NCBI RefSeq assembly: GCF_026162425.1
Contig: NZ_JAOBQJ010000001.1
Coordinates: 930,001 to 994,000, forward strand
DNA: 64,000 nucleotides
From: Flexivirga meconopsidis
Lineage (GTDB): Bacteria; Actinomycetota; Actinomycetes; Actinomycetales; Dermatophilaceae
Reading direction: 5' to 3'
Shown: positions 28,903-39,775 of the stretch, in pieces
Layout: every line of letters begins with the position of its first letter
Numbering within the stretch: position 1 is the stretch's first letter
Program-made: the position numbers and the translations under genes
Notes under the pieces: generated by a model
Told to the model about the DNA's origin: nothing
Seen by the model: only the letters and a program-made list of their open reading frames with translations
Databases searched by the model: none

Positions 28903-30456
28903 TCACGAGGATGATGCCTCACCCAGCGTGACCGGGACGTTCTGCTGCTTCCCATCGCGCACGATGGTCAGCGTGACCTTGGTGCCCGGCTTCTCGGCGC
29001 CGACGAAGCCGACGAGCGAGTCCGAGCCCACCACCTGGTTGCCGTTGAACTGCACGACCATGTCGTTCACCTTGATGCCGGCCTTGGCGGCCGCGGACCC
29101 GTCGTTTACCTTCACGACCTTCGCCGCCTGCACGATCGCGTCGCCGACCTTGACCGTGCTGGTCTGGGTCGACACCTGCACCCCGAGCTGGGCGTGGGTC
29201 GCCTTGCCGCTCTTGATGAGCTGGCTGGTGATGTTCTGAACGACGGGCACAGGGATAGCGAACCCGATGCCGATGTTTCCGGACTGGGAAGAAGCTGAGG
29301 ATTGTCCGAGAGTGGCGATCGAGGAGTTGATCCCGATGAGTTCCCCGGACCCGTTGACCAGTGCTCCGCCGGAGTTGCCGGGGTTGATCGCTGCGCTGGT
29401 CTGAATCGCGTTGGTCGTCACCGTGGTGGCCTGCGAGGACTGCCCCCCGCTTCCGCCTCCGTTGTTGCCCCCGAACGGATCGCCGTTGTTCCCACCGTCG
29501 TTCGGGGACACCGCCTGGGTGGTGACCGGACGGTTCAGCGCGCTCACGATGCCGGTGGTCACCGTGCCGGCCAGGCCGAGCGGGTTGCCGACCGCCATCG
29601 CCGGCTGGCCGACCACGAGCTTCTTGCTCGACATGCTGATCGGCGTCAGGTTGCTCGGCGGGTCCTCCAGCTTGATGACCGCGAGGTCGGTGCTCGGGTC
29701 GGTGCCGACGACCTTCGCCTGGTAGGTCTTGTTGTCGCTCAGCGTGACCAGCACCGTCGGTTTCGCACCGGACCCGGTCACCACGTGGTTGTTGGTGACG
29801 ATGTTGCCGCTCTTGTCCAGGATGACGCCCGAACCCTGGTCGCCGCTGTTGCCGCTCTGCACGGTGATCGACACCACGCTCGGGGTGACCTTGGACGCGG
29901 TGGCCGACCAGTTGACCGAGCCCGCGTCGGCGAAGTCGGCCGGATTGGCGTTCACCACAGTGGTGTTGCCGCCGGTCGCGGCCGAACTTCCGTTGTCGTC
30001 GTGGGTGAGCGCGTAGGTGCCGCCGCTGGCGAGTGCGGCCGCGAGGATCGCCGCGATCGGGATCGCGGCCCAGCTGCGGCCGCGCTTACGCGGCGCGGTG
30101 GTCGTGCTCACCCCGCCATAGCCGCCCTGCCCGTATGCCGGTGCCGGCTGCTGCGAGTGGGCGCCGGCGCCGAATGCCTGGCCCTGCCCGTATCCGCCCT
30201 GGGCGTAGGACTGCTGCTGCGAAGCCGGGTCGTAGGGCTGGCCGTAGTGCTGCGCGGACGACGCGGTGCCGGGCTGCTGCTGGGGCGGCGCGAACGGGTC
30301 GGCCGGGCGACTGCCTGCGTCATACGGCTGCTCGGGAGAGCGCGGGATCGGGGAGGTGTGCTCGTCGCCGGAGTAGATGGACCCGGTCGCGTCGGCGTCC
30401 TGACCCCGCCGGGGGTCCTCCTGCGGCTGGTCGGACCGGTGCTGGTCGAACGACAT
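28903..30456 (-). CDS. HtrA/DegP-family serine protease with C-terminal PDZ (PepD-like)
   Basis: A 517-residue membrane-anchored protease. Residues 1-125 are a cytoplasmic Gln/Pro/Tyr-rich tail, one membrane helix follows at about 128-150, then an extracytoplasmic trypsin-like domain with His224 (TNNHVV), Asp257 (STDLAVIKL) and Ser362 (INPGNSGGALVN), and a PDZ domain from about 425. A Gly/Asn-rich loop (about 318-340) interrupts the protease domain. It has its own GGAGGG site. It follows the response regulator and sensor kinase genes on the same strand, the order of mprA-mprB-pepD in mycobacteria, so it probably handles envelope-stress proteolysis under that system. Confidence 0.93.
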   Translation of the reverse strand: MSFDQHRSDQPQEDPRRGQDADATGSIYSGDEHTSPIPRSPEQPYDAGSRPADPFAPPQQQPGTASSAQHYGQPYDPASQQQSYAQGGYGQGQAFGAGAHSQQPAPAYGQGGYGGVSTTTAPRKRGRSWAAIPIAAILAAALASGGTYALTHDDNGSSAATGGNTTVVNANPADFADAGSVNWSATASKVTPSVVSITVQSGNSGDQGSGVILDKSGNIVTNNHVVTGSGAKPTVLVTLSDNKTYQAKVVGTDPSTDLAVIKLEDPPSNLTPISMSSKKLVVGQPAMAVGNPLGLAGTVTTGIVSALNRPVTTQAVSPNDGGNNGDPFGGNNGGGSGGQSSQATTVTTNAIQTSAAINPGNSGGALVNGSGELIGINSSIATLGQSSASSQSGNIGIGFAIPVPVVQNITSQLIKSGKATHAQLGVQVSTQTSTVKVGDAIVQAAKVVKVNDGSAAAKAGIKVNDMVVQFNGNQVVGSDSLVGFVGAEKPGTKVTLTIVRDGKQQNVPVTLGEASSS

Positions 30457-30510
30457 CTGCTCACGCCCTCCTGATGTGTGATGCCCGCTTTGTACCGGGG
30501 CGACAGCTAC

Positions 30511-32082
30511 TCAAGTCGGGTCGGCTGTCGCACCGCTTCGTCGATACTGTGGGGTTCCTGTGCCTCCGGCGGGCTCGTCGTCCGAACTCTCCGGGTCTGC
30601 TGTCGAGGGTATTTTCACCACGAACGTCGCGCCACCACCGGGGGTGTCACGGACCTCGACCACGCCGTCGTGCAACTGCAGGATCGCGGTCACGATGGCC
30701 AGGCCGAGCCCACTGCCCCCGTGCTCGCTGTTGCGTGACGGGTCGGCTCGGTAGAACCGTTCGAAGATCCGCTCCCGCAGGTCGCTGGCGATGCCGGCCC
30801 CGTGGTCGACCAGGTGCAGCTCGGCGGTGCCGCCCTGGGTGCCGACCACGACTTCGAGCGGGGTGCGGGGCGGGGTGTAGCGGATCGCGTTGGCCATCAG
30901 ATTGGTCACCACCTGGCGCAGTGCGGCTTCGTCGCCCAGCACCATGGTTGGTCGCACCGGTCCGCCGAGACCGCGCAGCCGCACCGATCGGTCGTGGTCG
31001 ATCGCGGTCGCGTCCTGCACGGCATCCGCGGCGAGCACCGTCAGGTCGATCGGCACGTGCGGCCGGTCGGCCGCCGGGGCGTCGCGGTGCATCCGGTCGA
31101 GCCGGGTGAGCAGCAGCAGGTCGTCGACCATGACGGCCATCCGGGTCGCCTCGTCCTCGATACGGCGCATCGCGGCCCGGGTGTCGGCCTCGCCGGAGAC
31201 CGCACCCTGCCGGAAGAGTTCGGCATATCCGCGAACGGTCGCGAGCGGCGTGCGCAGCTCGTGCGACGCATCGGCGACGAACCGGCGCATCCGCTCTTCG
31301 GAGGCTCGTCGTACGGCGAAGGAGTCCTCCACTCGGGAGAGCATCACGTTGAGCGACTTGCTGAGGCTGCCGACCTCGTCCTGGGCGCGCGGTGCCGGCA
31401 CGCGCCGGGTGAGGTCGCCGGCGGCGATGCCGCGGGCGGTGTCCTCGATCTGACGCAGCGGGCGCAGCGTGCGGCGCACGGCGAACCAGCCGAGCACGGC
31501 GCAGGCGAGCAGCGCCAGCAGACCGACGAGCACGATGACCAGCTCCAGGTGGTCGACCACCTCGTCGGTGTGGTCCATCGAGACGGCGACGGCATATACA
31601 TAGGTCGTGCCGGAGTCGTCGACGGTGCCCGCCACGACGTGCCATCGTCCGCCGCCGGCCTTCGACCCGACGGTGAAGACCCGGCCGGAGCGCACCCGCG
31701 AGTCCGACGCGGTCAGCTTGGGTATGGCGGGTACCGACGCCGGGTTCCGTTTGTCGCCCGGGCCGGTCATCATGCTCTCCTCGGTGCCGTCGACACCCTG
31801 CAGCGAGATCGCGTAGGTGTTGGTCGGCACGTAGGCGAACGCCTGCTGCTCGGTGGCTCGATTCTTCACCGCACCGTCGACGAGATACGCACGTGCTGCA
31901 CGCAATTCGGCGTCCTGGCGCTGCGTCATGAAGCTGCGCACCTGCGCGGTGGCCGCGGCGCCGGTGATGAGCAGCGCCACCGCGAGCAGCAATACCAGCA
32001 GCGCGCTGACGCGCAGTCGCAGCGGCATCGCCTGGAGTTCGCGACGGATGCGCGCGAGAGGGGAGTTGCTGCTGTCGGTCAC
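30511..32082 (-). CDS. Sensor histidine kinase (MprB/TrcS-like)
   Basis: A 523-residue membrane kinase: helix 1 at about 24-46, an extracytoplasmic sensor of about 130 residues, helix 2 at about 180-202, a HAMP linker, the H-box with phospho-acceptor His274 (FVADASHELRTPLATVRGYAELFRQG), an N-box (LMANAIRYTPPRTPLEV), and G-boxes (DHGAGIASDL, GGSGLGLAIVTAI). It autophosphorylates and passes phosphate to the response regulator encoded 10 bp upstream. The HtrA protease gene follows 54 bp downstream. Confidence 0.93.
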   Translation of the reverse strand: MTDSSNSPLARIRRELQAMPLRLRVSALLVLLLAVALLITGAAATAQVRSFMTQRQDAELRAARAYLVDGAVKNRATEQQAFAYVPTNTYAISLQGVDGTEESMMTGPGDKRNPASVPAIPKLTASDSRVRSGRVFTVGSKAGGGRWHVVAGTVDDSGTTYVYAVAVSMDHTDEVVDHLELVIVLVGLLALLACAVLGWFAVRRTLRPLRQIEDTARGIAAGDLTRRVPAPRAQDEVGSLSKSLNVMLSRVEDSFAVRRASEERMRRFVADASHELRTPLATVRGYAELFRQGAVSGEADTRAAMRRIEDEATRMAVMVDDLLLLTRLDRMHRDAPAADRPHVPIDLTVLAADAVQDATAIDHDRSVRLRGLGGPVRPTMVLGDEAALRQVVTNLMANAIRYTPPRTPLEVVVGTQGGTAELHLVDHGAGIASDLRERIFERFYRADPSRNSEHGGSGLGLAIVTAILQLHDGVVEVRDTPGGGATFVVKIPSTADPESSDDEPAGGTGTPQYRRSGATADPT

Positions 32083-32092
32083 ACCAAAAGTG

Positions 32093-32800
32093 TCACTCGC
32101 GCGGGGCGCGCAGCACGTAACCGACGCCGCGCTTGGTGTGGATCAGAGCGGGTGCGTCACCGACGTCGATCTTGCGCCGCAGGTAGGAGATGTAGCTCTC
32201 GACGATGCCTGCCTCGCCGCGGAAGTCGTAGTCCCAGACGTGGTCGAGGATCTGCGCCTTGGACAGCACGCGGCCCTGGTTGAGCATCAGGTAGCGCAGC
32301 AGCTTGAACTCGGTGGGGGACACCTCGATGACGTGGCCGCCCCGGCGTACCTCATGGGAGTCCTCGTCGAGCTCCAGGTCGGAGACCTGCACCGTGGACC
32401 GGGTCTCGTCCTCGACGTGGGTGCGGCGCAGCACCGCACGGATGCGGGCGACGACCTCCTCCAGGCTGAACGGCTTGGTGACGTAGTCGTCGCCGCCCAC
32501 CGTCAGGCCCTTGACCTTGTCCTCGACCGCGTCGCGTGCGGTGAGGAAGACGATCGGCACGTCGAAGCCGTTGCCGCGCAGCTTGCGGGTGACGGTGAAG
32601 CCATCCATGTCCGGCAGCATGACGTCGAGCACCGCCAGGTCGATGTGGTGATTGCCGGCAACCGAGATCGCCTCGTTGCCGTTGGCCGCGGTGTGCACCT
32701 CGAACCCGGCGAACTTCAAGCTCGTCGCGAGGAGTTCGCGGATGTTGGTCTCGTCCTCGACGACGAGCAAGCGGGCCTCGGGTGAACTGATCGCGCTCAT
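32093..32800 (-). CDS. OmpR-family response regulator (MprA-like)
   Basis: A 235-residue regulator. The receiver domain has the acidic pair VVEDE, phospho-acceptor Asp59 (LAVLDVMLPDMDGF) and Lys in VTKPFSLEEV; the C-terminal winged helix ends with VWDYDFRGEAGIVESYISYLRRKID and TKRGVGYVLR. The frame is open further upstream, but GGAGGAAGG places the start at 32800 (MSAISSPEARLLVVEDE). It is the first gene of the regulator-kinase-protease set. Confidence 0.95.
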   Translation of the reverse strand: MSAISSPEARLLVVEDETNIRELLATSLKFAGFEVHTAANGNEAISVAGNHHIDLAVLDVMLPDMDGFTVTRKLRGNGFDVPIVFLTARDAVEDKVKGLTVGGDDYVTKPFSLEEVVARIRAVLRRTHVEDETRSTVQVSDLELDEDSHEVRRGGHVIEVSPTEFKLLRYLMLNQGRVLSKAQILDHVWDYDFRGEAGIVESYISYLRRKIDVGDAPALIHTKRGVGYVLRAPRE

Positions 32801-32907
32801 GCAGCCCACCTTCCTCCGCAACCCTGGAAGTTTCCTGGGAGTCCGATGATACCCGTCGGGGGTGCGGCTGGATGGTCGCCGGGCCGAGTCGCCGGACCGC
32901 GGCAAAA

Positions 32908-32940
32908 TAGTTAGCTTGAGTAATGAGCTATGCTAATTAG
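32908..32940 (+). promoter_or_regulatory. AT-rich promoter/operator of the MarR-MFS operon
   Basis: An AT-rich island with a TTAGC/GCTAA inverted repeat (32911-32936) and a TATGCT hexamer at 32929. If TATGCT is the -10, transcription begins within a base or so of the ATG at 32941, so the mRNA would be leaderless; no ribosome site is visible. The repeat overlaps the promoter as expected for MarR autorepression. Confidence 0.45.
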
Positions 32941-33366
32941 ATGACTTCTGCCGAGCGCCGCAAGCTGGCCGGTGATCTGCGTTCGGTGGTGTTGCGGATG
33001 AGCCGCCGGATCCGCTTCTCCGGTGAGGCAATCCTGCCCCCGCACCAGGCGACGGTGCTGCTCAAGCTGGACAAGGAAGTGCTCACCCCACGACAGCTGG
33101 CGCAGATCGAGTGTGTGAGCGCGCCGTCGATGACCCGGACCGTCAGCGCGCTCGTGGACCAGGGTCTGGTGCGTCGGGAGGACGACCCCGACGACGGTCG
33201 TCAGGTGCGACTGCACCTGACCCGTGACGGACGGGCGCGACTGGCCGACATTCGCCGGTCGCGGGAGGAGTGGATGCGCAGCCACATGGGTGGCCTCAGC
33301 GACGAGGAGTGCGCGGTGCTGCGGGAGGCCGTCGACATCCTGGAGCGGGTGGTGACCGCCAGGTGA
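32941..33366 (+). CDS. MarR family transcriptional regulator
   Basis: A 141-residue winged-helix regulator: LTPRQLAQIECVSAPSMTRTVSALVDQGLVRREDDPDDGRQVRLHLT is the canonical MarR HTH plus wing. Its stop overlaps the start of an MFS efflux gene (GTGA), the usual MarR-transporter pairing, so it likely represses both until a small ligand, often aromatic, binds. It appears to be leaderless. Confidence 0.93.
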   Translation: MTSAERRKLAGDLRSVVLRMSRRIRFSGEAILPPHQATVLLKLDKEVLTPRQLAQIECVSAPSMTRTVSALVDQGLVRREDDPDDGRQVRLHLTRDGRARLADIRRSREEWMRSHMGGLSDEECAVLREAVDILERVVTAR

Positions 33367-34643
33367 GTCGCACGTTCGCCTCACTGGCCGTCTACAACTA
33401 CCGCGTCTATTTCACCGGCGCGCTGGTGTCCAATATCGGCACCTGGATGGGCCGCACCGCCCAGGACTGGTTGGTGCTGACCGAACTCACCGACCACGAC
33501 TCCACCGCACTCGGCATCGTCACCGCGTTGCAGTTCGCGCCGGTTGTCCTGCTTGCGCCGTTCGCCGGCGCGATCACCGACCGCTTCCCGAAACGGCGGG
33601 TGCTGTTCGGCACCCAGACCGCGCTCGCGATCACCTCCGCGATCCTCGCCGCCGTCGTCCTCGCCGGGGTCGTGCAGCTGTGGCAGGTCTACCTGCTGGC
33701 GGCGCTGCAGGGAGTGGCGACCGCGCTCGACAACCCGAGCCGGCAGGCTTTCGTCTCCGAGATGGTCCCGTCGCAGTTGCTGACCAACGCCGTCGGGCTC
33801 AACGCCACGTCGTTCAACGCGGCCCGGCTGATCGGCCCGGGGGTTGCCGGCCTGATGATCGGCCTGATCGGCACGGGCAACACGCTGATTTTCAACACGC
33901 TCTCGTTCGTGTCGGTGCTGATCGCGCTGAAGGTCATGCACCCGGCCGAGCTCGACCCCGCACCGCAGGTCCGCGGCAAGGGCAAGGTGCGCGAGGGGCT
34001 GGCCTACGTGCGGCACCGGCCGGACATCATGCTGGTGATGTTCATGGTGTTCATGCTCGGCACCTTCGGGATGAACTTCCAGATCACCATCGCGCTGATG
34101 GCGACCACCGTATTTCACCGCGGTGCAGCCGAATACGGCCTACTCGGGTCGGTGATGGCGATCGGCTCGCTGGCGGGCGCGCTGATGGCCGCTCGTCGGC
34201 AGCGGCCGCGGTTGCGGATCCTGATCATGGCGCTCGCCGGCTTCACGGTGTTCTCCGCGCTCGCTGCGCTGGCCCCGTCATACCTGCTGTTTGCGGTGTT
34301 CCTGATCCCGACCGGGCTCTGCGCGATCACGATGCTCAACACCGCCAACGCCACCGTGCAACTCAGCGTCACGCCGGTGATGCGCGGTCGGGTGATGGCG
34401 CTCTACATGGCGATCTTCATGGGCGGCACCCCGCTCGGGTCGCCGGTGATCGGCTGGATCGGCGCGCAGTTCGGTGCCCGGTGGACCATCCTGGTCGGCA
34501 GCATCGCCACGGCAGCTACCGTGGTGGCCGCGATGACCTATCTGATGCGTAGCAAGGATCTGCGGGTGCGCCTCGAGGGTCGACCGATTCCGCATTTCGA
34601 GGTGCGTCCGCGCGACGTCGCCGAGACCGAAAGAGTTGCCTGA
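33363..34643 (+). CDS. MFS transporter (multidrug/efflux, MFS_3-like)
   Basis: A 426-residue, about twelve-helix major facilitator. FTGALVSNIGTWMGRTAQDWLVLTEL and the loop ITDRFPKRRVLFGTQ are typical of the enterobactin-exporter-like MFS_3 group; DNPSRQAFVSEMVP is the matching second-half motif. The frame is open from 33270, but the GTG at 33363, overlapping the MarR stop, gives the natural start. Efflux of a compound sensed by the MarR protein is the likely role. Confidence 0.92.
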   Translation: MSRTFASLAVYNYRVYFTGALVSNIGTWMGRTAQDWLVLTELTDHDSTALGIVTALQFAPVVLLAPFAGAITDRFPKRRVLFGTQTALAITSAILAAVVLAGVVQLWQVYLLAALQGVATALDNPSRQAFVSEMVPSQLLTNAVGLNATSFNAARLIGPGVAGLMIGLIGTGNTLIFNTLSFVSVLIALKVMHPAELDPAPQVRGKGKVREGLAYVRHRPDIMLVMFMVFMLGTFGMNFQITIALMATTVFHRGAAEYGLLGSVMAIGSLAGALMAARRQRPRLRILIMALAGFTVFSALAALAPSYLLFAVFLIPTGLCAITMLNTANATVQLSVTPVMRGRVMALYMAIFMGGTPLGSPVIGWIGAQFGARWTILVGSIATAATVVAAMTYLMRSKDLRVRLEGRPIPHFEVRPRDVAETERVA

Positions 34644-34655
34644 GGTGTACGTCAG

Positions 34656-34745
34656 ATGATGAAGCCCCGCACCCAACGCATCGTGGTCGTCGTCGCGCTC
34701 GTCTCGCTGATCGGGGTCACCGTGCTGTCCTGGCTGGTCAGCTGA
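34656..34745 (+). CDS. 29-residue single-helix membrane peptide
   Basis: ATG ATG start, then MKPRTQRIVVVVALVSLIG and VTVLSWLVS. A basic head is followed by one hydrophobic helix running to the end. It begins 12 bp after the MFS stop, and its last 8 bases overlap the end of the convergent pepN gene. The form (short basic N-terminus, one helix) resembles the Prli42-type and other conserved mini membrane proteins of Gram-positives; that likeness is architectural only. The ribosome site is weak (GAGG about 20 bp upstream). Confidence 0.5.
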   Translation: MMKPRTQRIVVVVALVSLIGVTVLSWLVS

Positions 34746-37302
34746 GCTGTTGGGCTCGTAGCCGCCGCGCCGTGTGCTCGAGCTGCTCGACGACGCCGCG
34801 TCGCAACACGTATGGCGCGTCCGGGTTGTCCTTCAGCCAGTCGCGCGCCGCGGCGACCACTGGGTTGTCGCTGCTGCCCTCATCGACGCTGGTCTGCGGG
34901 AAGAGGCCGGCGACCAGCCGGCCGGTCATCGTGCGGGATTGGGTCCGCCACCAGGTATTCAGGCCCGCGAAGTAGGCATCGCGCAAGCCGGCCACGTCCT
35001 GCGGTGCGGAGTGCACGAAGCCGGACAGCAGGGCGCGCTGCCGGTCGTTGGTGAGGCCGGTGCCCGCGGTGAGTTGGCGCCACACCTCCTCCTTGACCGC
35101 GACCCCGGGCCGGCTCGCCAGTGCCCTGGCGTATGCCGTGGCGCCGGTCATCGTGTGGTCGGCGGCGTAGGCGGCGTGCAGCTCCCGCTCCTCGATTGCG
35201 CCGAGGGTGGCCAGCGCCGTCACGAGCTCCCAGCGCAGGTTCGGTGGCATCGGCGGACCGGGCAGCTCGCCGTCGAGGACGCGTCGCACTGGTGCCGCAC
35301 CCGACGGGGTGAGCGGCGCGATGTCGGCGAGCGCCGACGTCCATGCCCGCTGCAGGTCCGAACCCGGATCTGCAGCAGCGACACCGGCTTCCACCAGGTG
35401 CAGCAGCCGCTCGCCGGCGGCCCGTCGGGCCGCTGGGGGAAGGAAGTCGGTGACCGCGGTGCGCGCCATGCCCAACGCGAGGGCCAGCAATCCGGCATCC
35501 GGCTCATCCGGCAGATTGGTGTGAACGGCGTCGAGGAACTGGCTGGCCGGTAGCTCGGCGCCGCGGGTGAGATTCCACAGCGTCGACCAGAGCACGGCCC
35601 GGGTGAGGGCCGGCTCGACCTGGCCGACGCCGGCGGCCACGAGCCGCGCCTGGTCCGGTGCCAACCAGGTGATCGCGTAAGTGCGGTCCTCGTCGTTGAG
35701 TGCGACCAGGTCGACCTGGGTGTCCTCCGGAAGCTCGACAAGGGTGGTGTCGCCGGTGATGGTCACCGGCTGTGACAGGGTCCGGCGCAGACCGGCGGCA
35801 GTGTCGGCGAACGCGCTGAGCACTACCCGATGATCGCGCGGCACGCGCTCGCCGGTCAGCGGATCGGTGGCCCGCTGGGCGATGGTGACGGTGCTGTCCG
35901 AGACATCGGCCGACAGTGTCGACGGCCCGGACGTGCGCAGCCAGGCATCGACCCAGCCGGTCAGGTCGCGGCCGGTGGCGTCCTCGAGGCAGTCGATCAG
36001 GTCGGCGAGAGTCGTGTTCCCGAACGCGTGACGCCGGAAGTACTCCCGGGCACCGGCGAAGAACCCGTCCCGGCCGACGAACGACATCAACTGCTTGAAC
36101 ACGGCCGCGCCCTTGGCGTAGGTGATGCCGTCGAAGTTGACTCGCGCCGCGTCCAGGTCGGGCACATCCGCGACGATCGGATGGGTGGTCGGCAGCTGGT
36201 CCTGCTCGTAGGCCCACTGCTTGCGGCGCAGCGCGAAAGTCAGCCAGGGTCCGTCGAATCCGGCGGCCTCGGTCGCAGCGAGGTAGCCCATCAGGTCGGC
36301 GAAGGACTCCTTCAGCCAGGTGTCGTCCCACCACCGCGGCGTCGCCAGGTCGCCGAACCACATGTGCGCCATCTCGTGCATGATCACCTCGGCGCGCGAC
36401 TCGCGCTGGGCGGTCGTCGTCGCGCCGCGGAAAAGGTAGACGTTCTCGTTGAACGTCACGAGTCCCGGATGCTCCATGGCGCCGATGTTGTACTCGGGCA
36501 TGAACAGTTGGTCGTATTTGCCCCATGGGTAAGGGAATTCGAAGGCGGCGTCGAAGAAGTCGAGCCCGCGCCGGGTGATCTCGAAGATCTCCTCGGCGGG
36601 CAGATGCGGCGCCATCGACGCGCGGCAGCCGACGCCCAGATCGACCTGTTGAGTGCTGCCGTCGGGGCGCTCGATCGTCCAGGTCGCACTGCTCCGGTGG
36701 AACGGTCCGACCGCAACGGCGACAAGGTAGGTCGACAGCGGTGGCGTCGGAGCGAACGTGGTGGTGCGGACCCCGGCGGTTGTCGTCTGCTCGGTGACCG
36801 GCTGGTTGCCGAACGCGTGCCAGGCAGCGGGTGCGGTGACGCTGACGGTGAAGCGCGCCTTCAGGTCGGGTTGTTCGAAACAGGCGAACACCTTGCGCGC
36901 GTCGGTCGGCTCGAAATGCGTGTAGGCGTAGGTGTTTTCGTCGGCCGGGTCGGTGAACCGGTGCATGCCCTCGCCGGTGTGGCTGTAGCGGCAACGGGCG
37001 ACGACCCGGACGACGTTCTCGCTGCCGTCGGTGCGCAAACCGTCCAGCAGGAGGCGTGCCCCGTCATACGAGATGGGGGAGGGGGTGGCGTTGATCGTGA
37101 CGTCGGTGACCTCGTCGGCGACCAGGTCGAGCCAGGTCTCCTCGTCGGTGCTGGTGAAGCGCACGGTCGAGACGGACTCGAAGGTGGCGACTTCGGGATC
37201 GGCTGCGGCGCTCAAGTCGAGGCTGACCGTGTAGCTGTGCGTGGTCAGGGCTGCGCTGCGCCGGGCGCACTCGTCCCGGGTGAGATTGAGGTCGCCGGTC
37301 AT
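34738..37302 (-). CDS. pepN: Aminopeptidase N (M1 family metallopeptidase)
   Basis: An 854-residue M1 aminopeptidase. The exopeptidase motif GAMEH is at about 274-278, the zinc site HEMAH at 309-313 and the third ligand Glu332 (WLKESFADLMGYLA). The C-terminal ERAP1-like helical domain is complete to RAQQLS. The frame is open much further upstream, but the family N-terminus (MTGDLNLTRDECARRSA) fixes the start. It removes N-terminal residues from peptides in the cytoplasm. It follows serC by 53 bp on the same strand. Confidence 0.96.
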   Translation of the reverse strand: MTGDLNLTRDECARRSAALTTHSYTVSLDLSAAADPEVATFESVSTVRFTSTDEETWLDLVADEVTDVTINATPSPISYDGARLLLDGLRTDGSENVVRVVARCRYSHTGEGMHRFTDPADENTYAYTHFEPTDARKVFACFEQPDLKARFTVSVTAPAAWHAFGNQPVTEQTTTAGVRTTTFAPTPPLSTYLVAVAVGPFHRSSATWTIERPDGSTQQVDLGVGCRASMAPHLPAEEIFEITRRGLDFFDAAFEFPYPWGKYDQLFMPEYNIGAMEHPGLVTFNENVYLFRGATTTAQRESRAEVIMHEMAHMWFGDLATPRWWDDTWLKESFADLMGYLAATEAAGFDGPWLTFALRRKQWAYEQDQLPTTHPIVADVPDLDAARVNFDGITYAKGAAVFKQLMSFVGRDGFFAGAREYFRRHAFGNTTLADLIDCLEDATGRDLTGWVDAWLRTSGPSTLSADVSDSTVTIAQRATDPLTGERVPRDHRVVLSAFADTAAGLRRTLSQPVTITGDTTLVELPEDTQVDLVALNDEDRTYAITWLAPDQARLVAAGVGQVEPALTRAVLWSTLWNLTRGAELPASQFLDAVHTNLPDEPDAGLLALALGMARTAVTDFLPPAARRAAGERLLHLVEAGVAAADPGSDLQRAWTSALADIAPLTPSGAAPVRRVLDGELPGPPMPPNLRWELVTALATLGAIEERELHAAYAADHTMTGATAYARALASRPGVAVKEEVWRQLTAGTGLTNDRQRALLSGFVHSAPQDVAGLRDAYFAGLNTWWRTQSRTMTGRLVAGLFPQTSVDEGSSDNPVVAAARDWLKDNPDAPYVLRRGVVEQLEHTARRLRAQQLS

Positions 37303-37355
37303 CAGGCCATCGTGACCGACCCGCCTGCGTGAATGGTCAGCGGGTCCTGCGGTGC

Positions 37356-39186
<1,831 letters not shown>

Positions 39187-39775
39187 GGCGGGGGAGTGGC
39201 GGCCGGCTGGCGGGCATGGGACAGCCCGTGGGCTCCGGCGGTGCCGGCTTGTGCGTTGGACGAATCGCACACCCACGGGCTGCGGTGGCTGCGTTGGAGT
39301 AGCTACCGAACGTCCGTTTCGTCCTTGAGTCGGCTGACCGGAGGTAGCCGGGACGAACGTAGGTTGCGCTAGCGCGCAACCACCTCACGCGTCCTTTGAG
39401 AATTCACTCTTGGACCACCTCCTTTCCCGTGTGCCGCAACGCTAAAACGGCTAGGCGGCCGAGCGCAACGGGTTAAAGATCACGTCACCACCGGACCCGG
39501 AACCGGCCGGGAAAAGGAAGCGGCTGGCGCCCAGGGGGAGTGCGCCAGCCGTCCGAGCTGGGCCGGACGAACCGGCCCGCTCACCCCGTCCGTGGAACCG
39601 GACGGTTCGGGATGTCGAGGTCAGAGGGGAGGAGTCCACGACATCCAACCCGTACAACGGAGGTCGGCGCCGGACCATTCCCGCGCCGGACAGAAAATTC
39701 AGCTGCGACTCAATCGCATATTGCCGGCTGCGGTCGAAATAGCAGCCGTCAGAGCGAAGTGGCAGGCTTAGGCCT
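39187..39775. other. 589-bp intergenic region with several inverted repeats; no confident gene
   Basis: No protein on the plus strand is convincing. Features seen: CAGCCCGTGGG (39222) paired with CCCACGGGCTG (39272-39282); a GGTTGCGC-TAGC-GCGCAACC hairpin at 39363-39382; a minus-strand string GGAAAGGAGGTGGTCC (39412-39427) that would be a near-perfect ribosome site; below it a 12-codon minus-strand frame (39407-39369, MNSQRTREVVAR) ending inside that hairpin; a 10-bp stem at 39521-39551; and GGATGTCG/CGACATCC near 39610-39650. Together this looks like structured RNA or a leader on one or both strands. A longer minus-strand frame from 39388 runs antisense into pdxH and may be only a shadow. 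Confidence 0.45.
39521..39551. terminator. Stem-loop in the pdxH-dtxR intergenic region
   Basis: CGGCTGGCGC and GCGCCAGCCG form a 10-bp perfect stem with an 11-nt loop. It could end pdxH read-through or belong to a structured RNA; no T-run follows. Confidence 0.45.

Noticed and set aside
35504..36994. Long open frames of about 500 codons on both strands inside pepN
   Set aside because: Arg/His/Pro-rich shadow translations of a clear M1 aminopeptidase gene.
39412..39427. Likeness of GGACCACCTCCTTTCC to the 3' end of 16S rRNA
   Set aside because: Only about 16 bases match and no other rRNA sequence is near; it is better read as a strong ribosome site on the opposite strand.
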